A stretch of 64,000 nucleotides of DNA from Chryseobacterium nakagawai. GTDB taxonomy: Bacteria; Bacteroidota; Bacteroidia; Flavobacteriales; Weeksellaceae. Below, one piece after another: positions 54,318-62,890 of this stretch; the stretch's first letter is position 1, and every line of letters begins with the position of its first letter. The translations under genes and the position numbers were made by a program. Location: assembly GCF_900637665.1 (NCBI RefSeq), contig NZ_LR134386.1, positions 5,510,501 through 5,574,500 on the forward strand, read 5' to 3'. The notes under the pieces were generated by a model. The model saw nothing but the letters and a program-made list of their open reading frames with translations. It ran no database searches and was not told where the DNA came from.

Positions 54318-56312
54318 TTAGTTTTTACTTCTAAAATCTTTGATCTCTTTAATCCTGGTTTCGAAATATTCTTTCTTTTCCGGATGCTTTTTAATCAGTA
54401 TATCAAATGCCTTAATTGCTTTTGAATATAATTTCTGTTCGAAGTAAAGATTCGCCAATGTTTCGGTCATCAAGTGGGAAATATCATCATTCTTTTCTTT
54501 GACAACATATGAACTTTCCTCTTTTAATTGACTGATTCTAGGGTTATTTTCAATAAAGGTTTCGATCGCTTTCTCTTTGATCTCTTCTTTTTCTTTTACA
54601 ACCTCATCTGGTCTGTCTATTTTCAGCCAGCTTTGCCAAGTATTGATAAATCCAGGGACGTTGCTGTTGATTGGAGACTGGGGACTACTTTCTATTGCTG
54701 CTTCCTTCATTGGCTCTTCTTTTATAGGCTCTTCTGTATCTTGTTTCGCTTCTCCAACTTTCAAACTCGAAATATCTGAACCAAAGAATGAAACATTCAT
54801 TACAGCAACTTCTTCATTCTTCTGGAGATCTGTTTCTGGAGCTTCTTGTATTTCTTCCGTATTTTTAGCCTGTTCTTCCACTTCTTCAATAGAAATGTCT
54901 TCAGTAGGGGTCTCTAGTATTGTTTCAGACTCTTCAACAACTTCTGCATTTTCTGTTTTGACCTCAGCTGCAGGAATGTTTGCAACAGGAACAACGGGAG
55001 CTGCCGGTTTATTAATTAAAGAATCAGGCACATTAGATTCAAGACTCATAGGCTTCCATGCTGTCTGAACTTCAGGAGCAACTTCTTCTATAACATCTTC
55101 TTTTGTAGCTTCTACTTCAGATTCTGTATCCTCAATTATTGTTTCCTGTACTGGCTCTTCATTTACTTCTTCTGATGCTTCTGAACTTTCCTGATCGGTT
55201 GACCAGAAGTGGAAACTTTGAGTTTCTGCAAAGCTGATTTCATGATCTTCAACAACTTCCGGCACTGCCTGCTCATCTTGCAGAACAGATTTAGTCTCCT
55301 TCATCTTTTTCTCAACCTCCTCAATCAGACGTCTCATTTCCTCCTCATGCTTATTTACATTAAGTGGAGAAACTTCAACAGCTTCAATACCTTCTTCATT
55401 ATTGGCCTGGATTTTCACATCCGGAAGGAATGCATCTGTTGCGTGGAAACTTAATTCTGCATCCGGTTGTTCTGTAAGCTCTTCTTCAATTTCTGAAACA
55501 GGAACTTCTTCATCGGCAATCGCTTCGGCGTCTTCTGTTGGAACTTCAGATACATTTTCTTTAGTAGCTGTTTCCGGAGATAAAGACTCTGTTTCCTCAA
55601 AACTCAGATTTTCTTCTTCATCAACTTTTTCTTCTACAGTTTCTGAAGCGATCTGGTCTTCATTAATAACTGTTTCCGGCGTAAAATCTTCTCCTGCATT
55701 CTCTTCGATTTCCTCCTGTACTTTCTCTTCTTCTTGTTGAACCGATACTGTCGTTTCCGGTTCAGATTTTTGAGTAACCAGCGTTCCTGATTCTAATGTA
55801 GATTCAAGATCTATGGTTTCAGTATTTTTTTCATCAAGGAAATTTTCTTCACCTTCAAACAGAATTCTGTTACGCTCTCCATTTACATAGAGATGTTTAA
55901 TCTCCTGTTCTGTCTGTAATAGACATGTTTCCTTTTCTTCTTCCTCATTTTTTTCCGGAGCGGGAGCAGCTTCTTCTCTTTTTATCGGAAAACCTTTGAC
56001 ATTATAATTGTACTTAACAGGCTTTTCAGCTGCTATTACAGAAGTTTTATCTTCTGTTATTTTCTCTTTTACTTCCTGCTGAATTTTCCCGTTGATCAGT
56101 TGATAAAGAATTTTTTTATCAGTGGTATAAGCTGCCGTTATAGAAAGCTCTTTCTGATAGTTTTCTTTTTCATACAGGTGTACTCCATACAGATGGAGAG
56201 CCCTTATATTTTGAATATAGGGAAATGCGTGAATCTCTTCCTTCAAAAGTCCAAGGTCTTCTGACTGAATATTTTTCGGATTTTTTATTAATTCTAAAAC
56301 TCTGGGATTCAT
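54318..56312 (-). CDS. Long Glu-rich protein with C-terminal TPR region
   Basis: 664 residues, strongly acidic. An N-terminal helical part (1-90, LVELIKNPKNIQSEDL type, ending with an NGKIQQEVKEKI segment) is followed by about 470 low-complexity residues rich in Glu, Val, Ser and Thr (repeats such as EEVEEQ, PETATKEN), and a C-terminal TPR-like helix pair (LTETLANLYFEQKLYSKAIKAFDILIKKHPEK). No signal peptide, so it is cytoplasmic. It ends two bases before the lptE stop region of the same block and is probably in that operon. Similar genes occur in flavobacteria, but I know no function. Confidence 0.78.
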   Translation of the reverse strand: MNPRVLELIKNPKNIQSEDLGLLKEEIHAFPYIQNIRALHLYGVHLYEKENYQKELSITAAYTTDKKILYQLINGKIQQEVKEKITEDKTSVIAAEKPVKYNYNVKGFPIKREEAAPAPEKNEEEEKETCLLQTEQEIKHLYVNGERNRILFEGEENFLDEKNTETIDLESTLESGTLVTQKSEPETTVSVQQEEEKVQEEIEENAGEDFTPETVINEDQIASETVEEKVDEEENLSFEETESLSPETATKENVSEVPTEDAEAIADEEVPVSEIEEELTEQPDAELSFHATDAFLPDVKIQANNEEGIEAVEVSPLNVNKHEEEMRRLIEEVEKKMKETKSVLQDEQAVPEVVEDHEISFAETQSFHFWSTDQESSEASEEVNEEPVQETIIEDTESEVEATKEDVIEEVAPEVQTAWKPMSLESNVPDSLINKPAAPVVPVANIPAAEVKTENAEVVEESETILETPTEDISIEEVEEQAKNTEEIQEAPETDLQKNEEVAVMNVSFFGSDISSLKVGEAKQDTEEPIKEEPMKEAAIESSPQSPINSNVPGFINTWQSWLKIDRPDEVVKEKEEIKEKAIETFIENNPRISQLKEESSYVVKEKNDDISHLMTETLANLYFEQKLYSKAIKAFDILIKKHPEKKEYFETRIKEIKDFRSKN

Positions 56313-56313
56313 C

Positions 56314-56865
56314 TTACCAATTCGCTACAATATCGTTAAATATCTTATTAATAATTCTTTCTGTCACAATCTTTACTTGAGAATTTTCAATCTCACTTTG
56401 TGATAAACTACTGTTAAAAGCAGCTTCATCACTATAGGTTCTGTCAAAACTGGAGTCCGGGTGTACTTTATTTTCGTAATGCACCTTCACAGTAATTGTA
56501 AGCTTATTCTGAGCCTGTTGTACTACACCACCAGCAGGGTTGGTCTGCGTATTGGAACTGATTGTTGTAGGTGTAATCGCATAATCTGTAATTTCTCCTT
56601 CTATCAGGATATCAGGATTTGATTTTGTTCCTTTCAGAGTGGTTCTTTGTAAAAACCTGTTCTGAATATCTGTTGAGAACTGTTGTGACAATGACGGATT
56701 TACAAGAGATGCATTGTTCGGAAACTCATTGATCTGAACCGTTTTTTCATCTGTAAGAGAAGATCCGGTAAAACTGTAGCATGAATTCAACACTCCCAGC
56801 AAAGCAAAGAATACCATCATTAATAATGGCTGTTTCAGACTGATATTTTTAATTTTAAAATTCAT
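56314..56865 (-). CDS. lptE: LPS-assembly lipoprotein LptE-like
   Basis: 183 residues from the ATG at 56865. A longer frame to 56994 lies inside the upstream gene; the ATG at 56865 overlaps that gene's end by 11 bases and begins a signal peptide with a lipobox (LLGVLNSC). The mature part has the LptE pattern: YSFTGSSLTDEKTVQINEFPNNASLVNPSLSQQFS, LQRTTLKGTKSNPDILIEGEITDY, KVHYENKVHPDSSFDRTYSDEAAF. LptE plugs LptD in the outer membrane. The downstream Glu-rich gene starts just after its stop. Confidence 0.85.
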   Translation of the reverse strand: MNFKIKNISLKQPLLMMVFFALLGVLNSCYSFTGSSLTDEKTVQINEFPNNASLVNPSLSQQFSTDIQNRFLQRTTLKGTKSNPDILIEGEITDYAITPTTISSNTQTNPAGGVVQQAQNKLTITVKVHYENKVHPDSSFDRTYSDEAAFNSSLSQSEIENSQVKIVTERIINKIFNDIVANW

Positions 56866-57559
56866 TTTTAGATCCAATTTCAGTGATTTCATCAAACTCA
56901 ATTTGTTGAAGGGCATCTTCGTAAGCAAAATAATTAGCAGTATATACAAATGGAATGGTAAGGAAAATTCCAATCCCACAGGCAAGAACTCCAATTTGAG
57001 CCAAAAGACCTATAACAAATGAGAAAAGAAGAATGGCGATAAGATTCCCACGAGTCATTACTTTTGAAATATTCCAGGCAGTTTTGATATCCTTAATTCC
57101 TTTAAGACTGATTAAAGGAGCAATATAGAAAGCCTTTAACGCAAAATAATAGACAGCTATCATTATAACAATAATGTAAGGAATGATAAAAATTGCTGCC
57201 AATGGGCTAGGATCATCACTACCGGATATTGATCCTGTTAATGCCAATACAATAATTAGTGGAATGTAAATAACGAAAACAGCTGCAAAAACAATGAGCT
57301 GCAAAATAAAATAAGGCATAAAGTCTTTAAAGTCGAAAATATCCCCGGGGCTTGCAGGCTGGTTTTTATTCAGTTTCTGAAGATATTTGTACATATTGCC
57401 CATTGCTAACAATCCGCAAAAGGGAATAATTGACATCACAATGCACACTAAAAATGCAACAAAAATATTTCCGAAATCTTTCTTTAAAAATTCGAAGCCT
57501 TTATTAATATATTCCCCGAATTTAAAATTGACTGGTCTAGGTGTTAAATTTACATTCAT
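56855..57559 (-). CDS. Six-helix membrane protein
   Basis: 234 residues with about six hydrophobic helices (for example VAFLVCIVMSIIPFCGLLAMG, LIVFAAVFVIYIPLIIVLAL, ILLFSFVIGLLAQIGVLACGIGIFL). It begins with a PRPVNFKFGEYINKGFEFLKKDFG segment common to a flavobacterial family sometimes annotated, without good reason, as a carotene oxygenase. The function is unknown. It overlaps the lptE start and lies 14 bases downstream of the sigma-54 activator gene, so it belongs to the same operon. Confidence 0.72.
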   Translation of the reverse strand: MNVNLTPRPVNFKFGEYINKGFEFLKKDFGNIFVAFLVCIVMSIIPFCGLLAMGNMYKYLQKLNKNQPASPGDIFDFKDFMPYFILQLIVFAAVFVIYIPLIIVLALTGSISGSDDPSPLAAIFIIPYIIVIMIAVYYFALKAFYIAPLISLKGIKDIKTAWNISKVMTRGNLIAILLFSFVIGLLAQIGVLACGIGIFLTIPFVYTANYFAYEDALQQIEFDEITEIGSKNEF

Positions 57560-57573
57560 GACTTATTGTGCTT

Positions 57574-58860
57574 TTAATCTTCCAGATTATACTGTTTTAT
57601 TTTTCTATATAAAGTTCTTTGTGAAATTCCAAGTTCATCTGCTGCTCTGTTTCTTCTTCCTTTATGTTTCTCCAAAGCTTTGATAATCAAGTCTTTTTCG
57701 TTATTCTGAAGAGAAAGTGATTCTGGCCTATTTTCTTCTATTTCAATATCCTCAATATCTTCATAGCTGTCATCCGGACTTGAAATGATTGTAGGGGTTT
57801 GTACCGCCGGCGCATCGTTATTCTCAAAATATAGTAAAGAACCGGAATTTACCTGTGGCTGAGCTTCAGGAGTATAAATTCTGTTGATGAGACTTTTTTC
57901 ATGATTGCTTAGATCTGCTGTTCCTCTGTTCTTTATCAATTCCGAAGTTAAGGATTTTAAATCATTAATATCGTTCCTCATATCGAATAGAATCTTATAC
58001 ATGATTTCTCTTTCGCTTCCAAAATCATTCGATTTTGGTGTACTCTGATTATTAACGACCATTGGAAGATGGGTTTCCATCGGAATATATTCTGCAAGCT
58101 TTTCTGCCGTGATATTTCTGTTTCTTTCCACAACGGTCATCTGTTCTACAAGATTCCTCAATTGACGGACGTTACCCGGAAAAGAATAATTTTCTACATA
58201 ATGAACAGCACTTGGCTCCAGTTCCAGTTCCGGCATTCTGTATTTTTCTGCAAAATCTATTGCAAATTTCCTGAACAGCAAATGAATATCTCCTTTTCTT
58301 TCTCTTAAAGGAGGCATATCAATCTGAACAGTATTCAGACGATAGTACAAATCCTCACGGAATCTTCCATCATGAATCGCTTTCATCATGTTAACGTTGG
58401 TAGCTGCTACAATTCTTACATTTGTCTTTTGTACCTGCGAAGATCCTACTTTCATAAATTCACCGCTTTCCAGCACTCTTAAAAGACGAACCTGTGTCTG
58501 TAACGGAAGTTCTCCTACCTCATCTAAAAAGATTGTTCCGCCATCCGCTACTTCAAAATATCCTTTCCTGGTGGCAGTAGCTCCTGTAAAAGCTCCTTTT
58601 TCATGGCCAAATAATTCTGAGTCTATGGTCCCTTCAGGAATAGCTCCACAGTTGACTACGATATAAGGCTGGTGTTTTCTTCTGGATTCTGAATGAATGA
58701 TTTTCGGAATAAATTCTTTCCCTACTCCACTTTCTCCAATCACAAGGACGGAGATATCTGTAGGGGCAACCTGTATCGATTTTTCCAATGCTCTGTTAAG
58801 TGCCGGAAAGTTCCCGATAATTCCGAAGCGGTTTTTTATGTTTTGTAGCTCGTTGCTCAT
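57574..58860 (-). CDS. Sigma-54-dependent transcriptional activator
   Basis: 428 residues with a central AAA+ domain: Walker A GESGVGKE at 42-49, the sigma-54 contact loop GAFTGA at 89-94, Walker B GGTIFLDE at 107-114, and a C-terminal Fis-type HTH (NRAADELGISQRTLYRKIKQYNLED). No response-regulator receiver or other sensor domain precedes the AAA+ module, so control must come from another protein or from expression level. The downstream genes encode a membrane protein and LptE. Confidence 0.93.
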   Translation of the reverse strand: MSNELQNIKNRFGIIGNFPALNRALEKSIQVAPTDISVLVIGESGVGKEFIPKIIHSESRRKHQPYIVVNCGAIPEGTIDSELFGHEKGAFTGATATRKGYFEVADGGTIFLDEVGELPLQTQVRLLRVLESGEFMKVGSSQVQKTNVRIVAATNVNMMKAIHDGRFREDLYYRLNTVQIDMPPLRERKGDIHLLFRKFAIDFAEKYRMPELELEPSAVHYVENYSFPGNVRQLRNLVEQMTVVERNRNITAEKLAEYIPMETHLPMVVNNQSTPKSNDFGSEREIMYKILFDMRNDINDLKSLTSELIKNRGTADLSNHEKSLINRIYTPEAQPQVNSGSLLYFENNDAPAVQTPTIISSPDDSYEDIEDIEIEENRPESLSLQNNEKDLIIKALEKHKGRRNRAADELGISQRTLYRKIKQYNLED

Positions 58861-58890
58861 AAGTAAATTTTTGATTATTGATTTAATGTT

Positions 58891-59694
58891 TTACAGCTCT
58901 TCAATCTGCTGTCTGTAAACTTTGTTAAAATGATGAGTGTAGACATCTTTCATTGTCTTGCCTTCATCATACGTTTTTAAGGCTAACATTTTTAAATCCA
59001 AATAATCCTTGTTTCTGATCTTAGAAACTTTACTTTTAAAGTATATATTCTCGGCAAAGTTGTACTCTTTGCTTTGTTTTTCAAAATTTTCCAGAGCTTT
59101 ATCATATCTGCCCAGTTCAAAATAGGTAACGCCAAGCTGGTAATGGTCAAACATTCCCTTTACATACCCTCTTGTAGCCAGAAGCTTTTCGATAATGCCT
59201 GCCGCTTTTTCTTTCTTCCCTAAACCACTGTAGGACATGGCTTTCACCACATCCAAATGATAATCTCCATTTAAAGATCTTCCAAGGTCTTCAGGATAAT
59301 ATTGACGGAACTCTTCTAAGTCCTGAATTGCCCCTTTATAGTCCCCTAAAAATTGAAATTTACACCAGCCTCTGTAACCAAGGTGCATTTTAGGATTTAA
59401 GGCAACGGCTTTATCAATCAGGATTTTCCAGGTTGAAAAATCTCCGTTTTTAAGATAAGGTACCGCTTTCTCCATATAAGCATTGGAGAAATCCGGACAA
59501 AGTTCAATAGCTTTATCAAAACCTTCCTGAGACTCGCGGAAACCTTGTAACTCTGAAGCTTTGTTATAAAGTTCACACGCTTTTTTACAGTCCTCCCCCT
59601 CTATTGCATTACAGTTGACCTGTGCAATAGTATTGGTGTACACGATAAGTAACAAAAAGCTAAGGTAATACCTCTGAAACTTTTCCATCTTCAA
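58891..59694 (-). CDS. Exported TPR protein
   Basis: 267 residues with a signal peptide (about 1-24, ending NTIAQ) and several TPR-like helical pairs (NAYMEKAVPYLKNGDFSTWKILIDKAVALNPK, YHLDVVKAMSYSGLGKKEKAAGIIEKLL, YQLGVTYFELGRYDKALENFEKQSKEYN). It probably acts in the periplasm as a scaffold. It overlaps the upstream lipoprotein gene and is followed by the sigma-54 activator gene, 30 bp away. Confidence 0.78.
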   Translation of the reverse strand: MKMEKFQRYYLSFLLLIVYTNTIAQVNCNAIEGEDCKKACELYNKASELQGFRESQEGFDKAIELCPDFSNAYMEKAVPYLKNGDFSTWKILIDKAVALNPKMHLGYRGWCKFQFLGDYKGAIQDLEEFRQYYPEDLGRSLNGDYHLDVVKAMSYSGLGKKEKAAGIIEKLLATRGYVKGMFDHYQLGVTYFELGRYDKALENFEKQSKEYNFAENIYFKSKVSKIRNKDYLDLKMLALKTYDEGKTMKDVYTHHFNKVYRQQIEEL

Positions 59695-60178
59695 TTTTAT
59701 AGGTTAAATACTGATAGTAATCTACTTTTAAACCTTCTATCTCTTTCGGCATCCAGCCATTTAATAATGTTGTGAACTTCAACAGCCTATTTTCCAGTTC
59801 TTCATCCAAAGCAATATCTTTCAACTCTGAATTCATATGCTTTAGTCTGAACAATCCTGTTTTTCCTTCACAATTTACTAAAAATCTAACGGTAATATAA
59901 CCATTGATCTTCTTTTCTGAATATATATTTTCTTTTTTAAGTTTTTCGACGATAGCATTTTTTTCTCCCTTATAGTCGAACTTTTGCGGTCCGTGATAAT
60001 ATTGAAAACTGAAATGCTTGTTTTTTCCTGCTCCACATTTCTTAAAACCTGCTTCATCTAACTTGCTGTCAAAAGCTATATCACCCACGGTATCCGGATA
60101 TTTACTCCTATTTTTCTCTGCCTGACAAGAAAACAGAACAAAAGAAAATAGAGTAAAAAGGTAAACTGCTTTCAACAC
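59660..60178 (-). CDS. Lipoprotein with a TonB-C-like region, unknown function
   Basis: 172 residues; the signal peptide ends at VLFSC (Cys near 18), so it is a lipoprotein. The part from about 85 (NGYITVRFLVNCEGKTGLFRLKHMNSELKD) has the strand-helix-strand pattern of TonB C-terminal domains, seen too in the pair at 61840-62757, but it is not clear enough for a firm call. It overlaps the downstream TPR gene by 35 bases and ends 7 bases after miaB in the transcription direction. Confidence 0.65.
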   Translation of the reverse strand: MLKAVYLFTLFSFVLFSCQAEKNRSKYPDTVGDIAFDSKLDEAGFKKCGAGKNKHFSFQYYHGPQKFDYKGEKNAIVEKLKKENIYSEKKINGYITVRFLVNCEGKTGLFRLKHMNSELKDIALDEELENRLLKFTTLLNGWMPKEIEGLKVDYYQYLTYKIEDGKVSEVLP

Positions 60179-60184
60179 TTAAAT

Positions 60185-61621
60185 TTATTCTGTGATTTTC
60201 CCTAAAAGTGTGCCTTGGGTATTATCATATACAAAAATATCCACAATGTCACCTATTTTCTGGCCTTCAAGCTTATCAAAGACACAAACTGCATTTTGAG
60301 AGTTTCTACCTTTCCATTGGTTTTCATTCTTCCTGGAAGTTCCTTCTATTAAAATCTGATGAACTCTTCCCACATAAGACTGCATTCTCGTTCTGGAAAG
60401 CTCTCCTTGAAGGGCAATCACCTCAGCAAGGCGTCTCTGTTTCACTTCAGCCGGAATGTTGTCTTCCATTTTCTTGTGAGCAGGTGTTCCCGGTCTTTCT
60501 GAATAAGCAAACATATATCCATAGTCATATTGCACTTCTTTCATCAGACTTAATGTATCCTGATGATCTTCTTCAGTTTCGCTGCAGAATCCTACAATCA
60601 TATCCTGAGAGAAAGCAACTTCCGGAACTATTTCCTTCGCTTTTCTGATCAGCTCAAGATATTCTTCACGGGTATGTTGTCTGTTCATTGCTTCAAGCAT
60701 ATTATTGCTTCCACTCTGCACAGGAAGGTGTACATATTTACAGATGTTATGATGCTTTGCCATCATTCTGAATACATCAAGGCTCATATCCTGAGGGTTT
60801 GATGTAGAAAATCTGATTCTCATTTCCGGAACGGCCTTAGCAACCCAATCTAATAACTGAGCAAAATTAACCGCAGTTGCTTTCTGCATTTCAGATGCTT
60901 TGGCAAAATCTTTTTTAGGACCGCCTCCGTACCATAAGTAAGAATCTACATTCTGTCCTAAAAGGGTAATCTCTTTATAACCACTGTTCGCAAGGTCTTT
61001 ACATTCCTCGATAATAGAATGTGGATCACGGCTTCTTTCTCTTCCTCTGGTAAATGGTACGACACAGAATGTACACATGTTATCACAACCTCTCGTAATG
61101 GTAACAAAAGCAGTAACTCCGTTTCCGCCTAAACGAACCGGATTAATATCTGCATACGTTTCTTCTTTGGAAAGAATTACATTGATGGCATCTCTACCAT
61201 CATCAGTTTCTTTCAATAAGTTGGGTAAGTCTCTATAGGCATCTGGCCCTACTACAAGGTCTACCAGCTGTTCTTCTTCTAAGAATTTCGTTTTCAATCT
61301 TTCCGCCATGCATCCCAAAACCCCTACCGTCATATTGGGTTTTTCTTTCTTAAGATTTTTGAACTGGGAAAGACGCATTCTTACGGTCTGTTCTGCCTTT
61401 TCACGGATAGAACATGTATTCAACAGGATCAAATCAGCTTCTTCCACTTTCATTGTTGTATTATACCCCTGTTCATTAAGAATGGAGGCAACAATCTCGG
61501 AATCAGAAAAGTTCATCTGACAACCATAGCTTTCTAAAAACAGTTTTTTAGAATTCTCAGGTCTTTCGGCAATCGCAAATGCTTCACCCTGTTTTGTTTC
61601 GTCTATATATTTTTCCTGCAC
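60185..61621 (-). CDS. miaB: tRNA-2-methylthio-N6-dimethylallyladenosine synthase MiaB
   Basis: 478-residue radical-SAM methylthiotransferase that modifies A37 of tRNAs. N-terminal UPF0004 domain ([17 protein letters not shown], with Cys ligands also in [12 protein letters not shown] and [10 protein letters not shown]), radical-SAM motif CDNMCTFC, and a C-terminal TRAM domain ([30 protein letters not shown]). A longer frame starts at 61657 (ATG), but its first 12 residues look non-homologous; I use the GTG at 61621, which gives the usual length. Last gene of a block with lipoprotein and TPR genes. Confidence 0.93.
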   Translation of the reverse strand: MQEKYIDETKQGEAFAIAERPENSKKLFLESYGCQMNFSDSEIVASILNEQGYNTTMKVEEADLILLNTCSIREKAEQTVRMRLSQFKNLKKEKPNMTVGVLGCMAERLKTKFLEEEQLVDLVVGPDAYRDLPNLLKETDDGRDAINVILSKEETYADINPVRLGGNGVTAFVTITRGCDNMCTFCVVPFTRGRERSRDPHSIIEECKDLANSGYKEITLLGQNVDSYLWYGGGPKKDFAKASEMQKATAVNFAQLLDWVAKAVPEMRIRFSTSNPQDMSLDVFRMMAKHHNICKYVHLPVQSGSNNMLEAMNRQHTREEYLELIRKAKEIVPEVAFSQDMIVGFCSETEEDHQDTLSLMKEVQYDYGYMFAYSERPGTPAHKKMEDNIPAEVKQRRLAEVIALQGELSRTRMQSYVGRVHQILIEGTSRKNENQWKGRNSQNAVCVFDKLEGQKIGDIVDIFVYDNTQGTLLGKITE

Positions 61622-61839
61622 GATAATCAATTTAAGGTTCGGATTAAAAACACACAAATTCTTTCCGTGAATTTTAAACTACGAACAAATGAGTCTGCAA
61701 AGATACAAAATATTGTGACAGAATGTCAGGAGATTATTTTAACAAAATTATAATCTGAATATAACCTATTTTAAAGACTTATATGTATTGGAAAAATTCA
61801 TACCCAAACATAATCATTCAGGGCATATGAAGATAATTT

Positions 61840-62259
61840 TTAATCATGATCATAAGTGTTATTATTAAACCTGATTTTCATGATTGCCTTAGAATCTACC
61901 GGAATACCGCTTTTTGTTGCCGGACTCCATTTTCCTTTTACTCTTTTAAGAGCATACTTCATATCATCAATGAACATCTCATTATTTTTGAACTTGGGAA
62001 GTATATCCAGTTTATCAATTTTACCTTTTGAATTAATATTAAAAATGAAGGTTACTTCACCTTGAATTGCATATAAAGCGACATCAACATAAGCATAGAC
62101 CATATTCAGAAACTCTTTTCTAAATGCATCTTCCCCACCGGGAAATTCTGCTTTTTGAAAATCTGCACTATTCTGATATTCATATTGAGCTGTTGCTGCC
62201 TGCGAAAAAGCCTTACCGCTTAGCATCAATAAAGGTAAAATTAAAAGATATTTTTTCAT
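61840..62259 (-). CDS. Exported TonB C-terminal-domain-like protein (copy 1)
   Basis: 139 residues with a signal peptide (about 1-19, ending AFSQ) and a domain of about 110 residues with the TonB-C pattern: EVTFIFNINSKGKIDKLDILPKFKNNEMFIDDMKYALKRVKGKWSPATKSGIPV. It lacks the N-terminal membrane anchor and Pro-rich spacer of a real TonB, so it cannot transfer energy from ExbBD in the usual way. It is adjacent to a paralog 18 bp upstream. The role is unknown; it may bind peptides or receptors in the periplasm. Confidence 0.78.
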   Translation of the reverse strand: MKKYLLILPLLMLSGKAFSQAATAQYEYQNSADFQKAEFPGGEDAFRKEFLNMVYAYVDVALYAIQGEVTFIFNINSKGKIDKLDILPKFKNNEMFIDDMKYALKRVKGKWSPATKSGIPVDSKAIMKIRFNNNTYDHD

Positions 62260-62277
62260 AGTTAAAGTTCGGTAATC

Positions 62278-62757
62278 TTACATATCCACTGATACGGAAG
62301 AAAAGTTTATATTCATTTTTACTTGTGAAGGTACAGGTTTTCCACTGCAAGATGCGGGAATCCAGTTTCTCTTAATTCTTCTGACAACATACTGCATATC
62401 ATCAAAAAATACTTCACTATTGGCCACTTTAGGTGAACCTGTTACATCAACAACTTTCCCCGTAGCATCAAGTGATAGTATGAATGTAAAATCACCTGTT
62501 AAAGCATAAAAATCAGAGTTTAGATAAGAATACATATATTTATTCAGGATATTTTTATACAAAGCAACTCCTCCTTCGAAAGCAGCAGGTTTAAAATCAT
62601 TACACTTCACTGCGATCTGCATGAAGGGCTCTTTAATATCTATTTTTAAAATATTTTTATTGCTCTCTCTGATAACAGAATCATCACGATCTTCCTGATC
62701 TTGTGCAAATGAAAAGTTAACAACACACAATGCTAAAAATAAGAATATAGTTTTCAT
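62278..62757 (-). CDS. Exported TonB C-terminal-domain-like protein (copy 2)
   Basis: 159 residues with a signal peptide (1-18, ending FSFAQ) and the same domain as the next gene (DFTFILSLDATGKVVDVTGSPKVANSEVFFDDMQYVVRRIKRNWIPASCSGKPVPSQ). Moderate similarity to copy 1 shows an older tandem duplication. The two genes are 18 bp apart and so co-transcribed. No receptor or exbBD genes adjoin them. Confidence 0.78.
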   Translation of the reverse strand: MKTIFLFLALCVVNFSFAQDQEDRDDSVIRESNKNILKIDIKEPFMQIAVKCNDFKPAAFEGGVALYKNILNKYMYSYLNSDFYALTGDFTFILSLDATGKVVDVTGSPKVANSEVFFDDMQYVVRRIKRNWIPASCSGKPVPSQVKMNINFSSVSVDM

Positions 62758-62817
62758 AATTTTGTTTACTTATATCAATTAATAAGCAAAGGTAAATATT
62801 TACCCTATTTATAAAAA

Positions 62818-62848
62818 ATAAAAACTTCACACAAAGTATGAAGTTTTT
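62818..62848 (-). terminator. Terminator of the poxB-like gene
   Basis: AAAACTTCA / TGAAGTTTT stem with T-rich tail on the minus strand, just past the stop at 62891. Confidence 0.75.
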
Positions 62849-62890
62849 AAAATAGAGGCTGCTGGCTTTCAAAATAGTTGTATCAAACCT

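Noticed and set aside
53818..54321. A 167-codon ORF overlapping the DUF4126 gene in another frame.
   Set aside because: Cys- and Arg-rich without any family features, inside a gene with clear membrane-protein coding; it is a shadow frame.
54577..55068. A 163-codon Ser-rich plus-strand ORF.
   Set aside because: Antisense to the Glu-rich gene; long Ser/Phe-rich shadow frames are expected opposite GAA/GAT-rich coding sequence.
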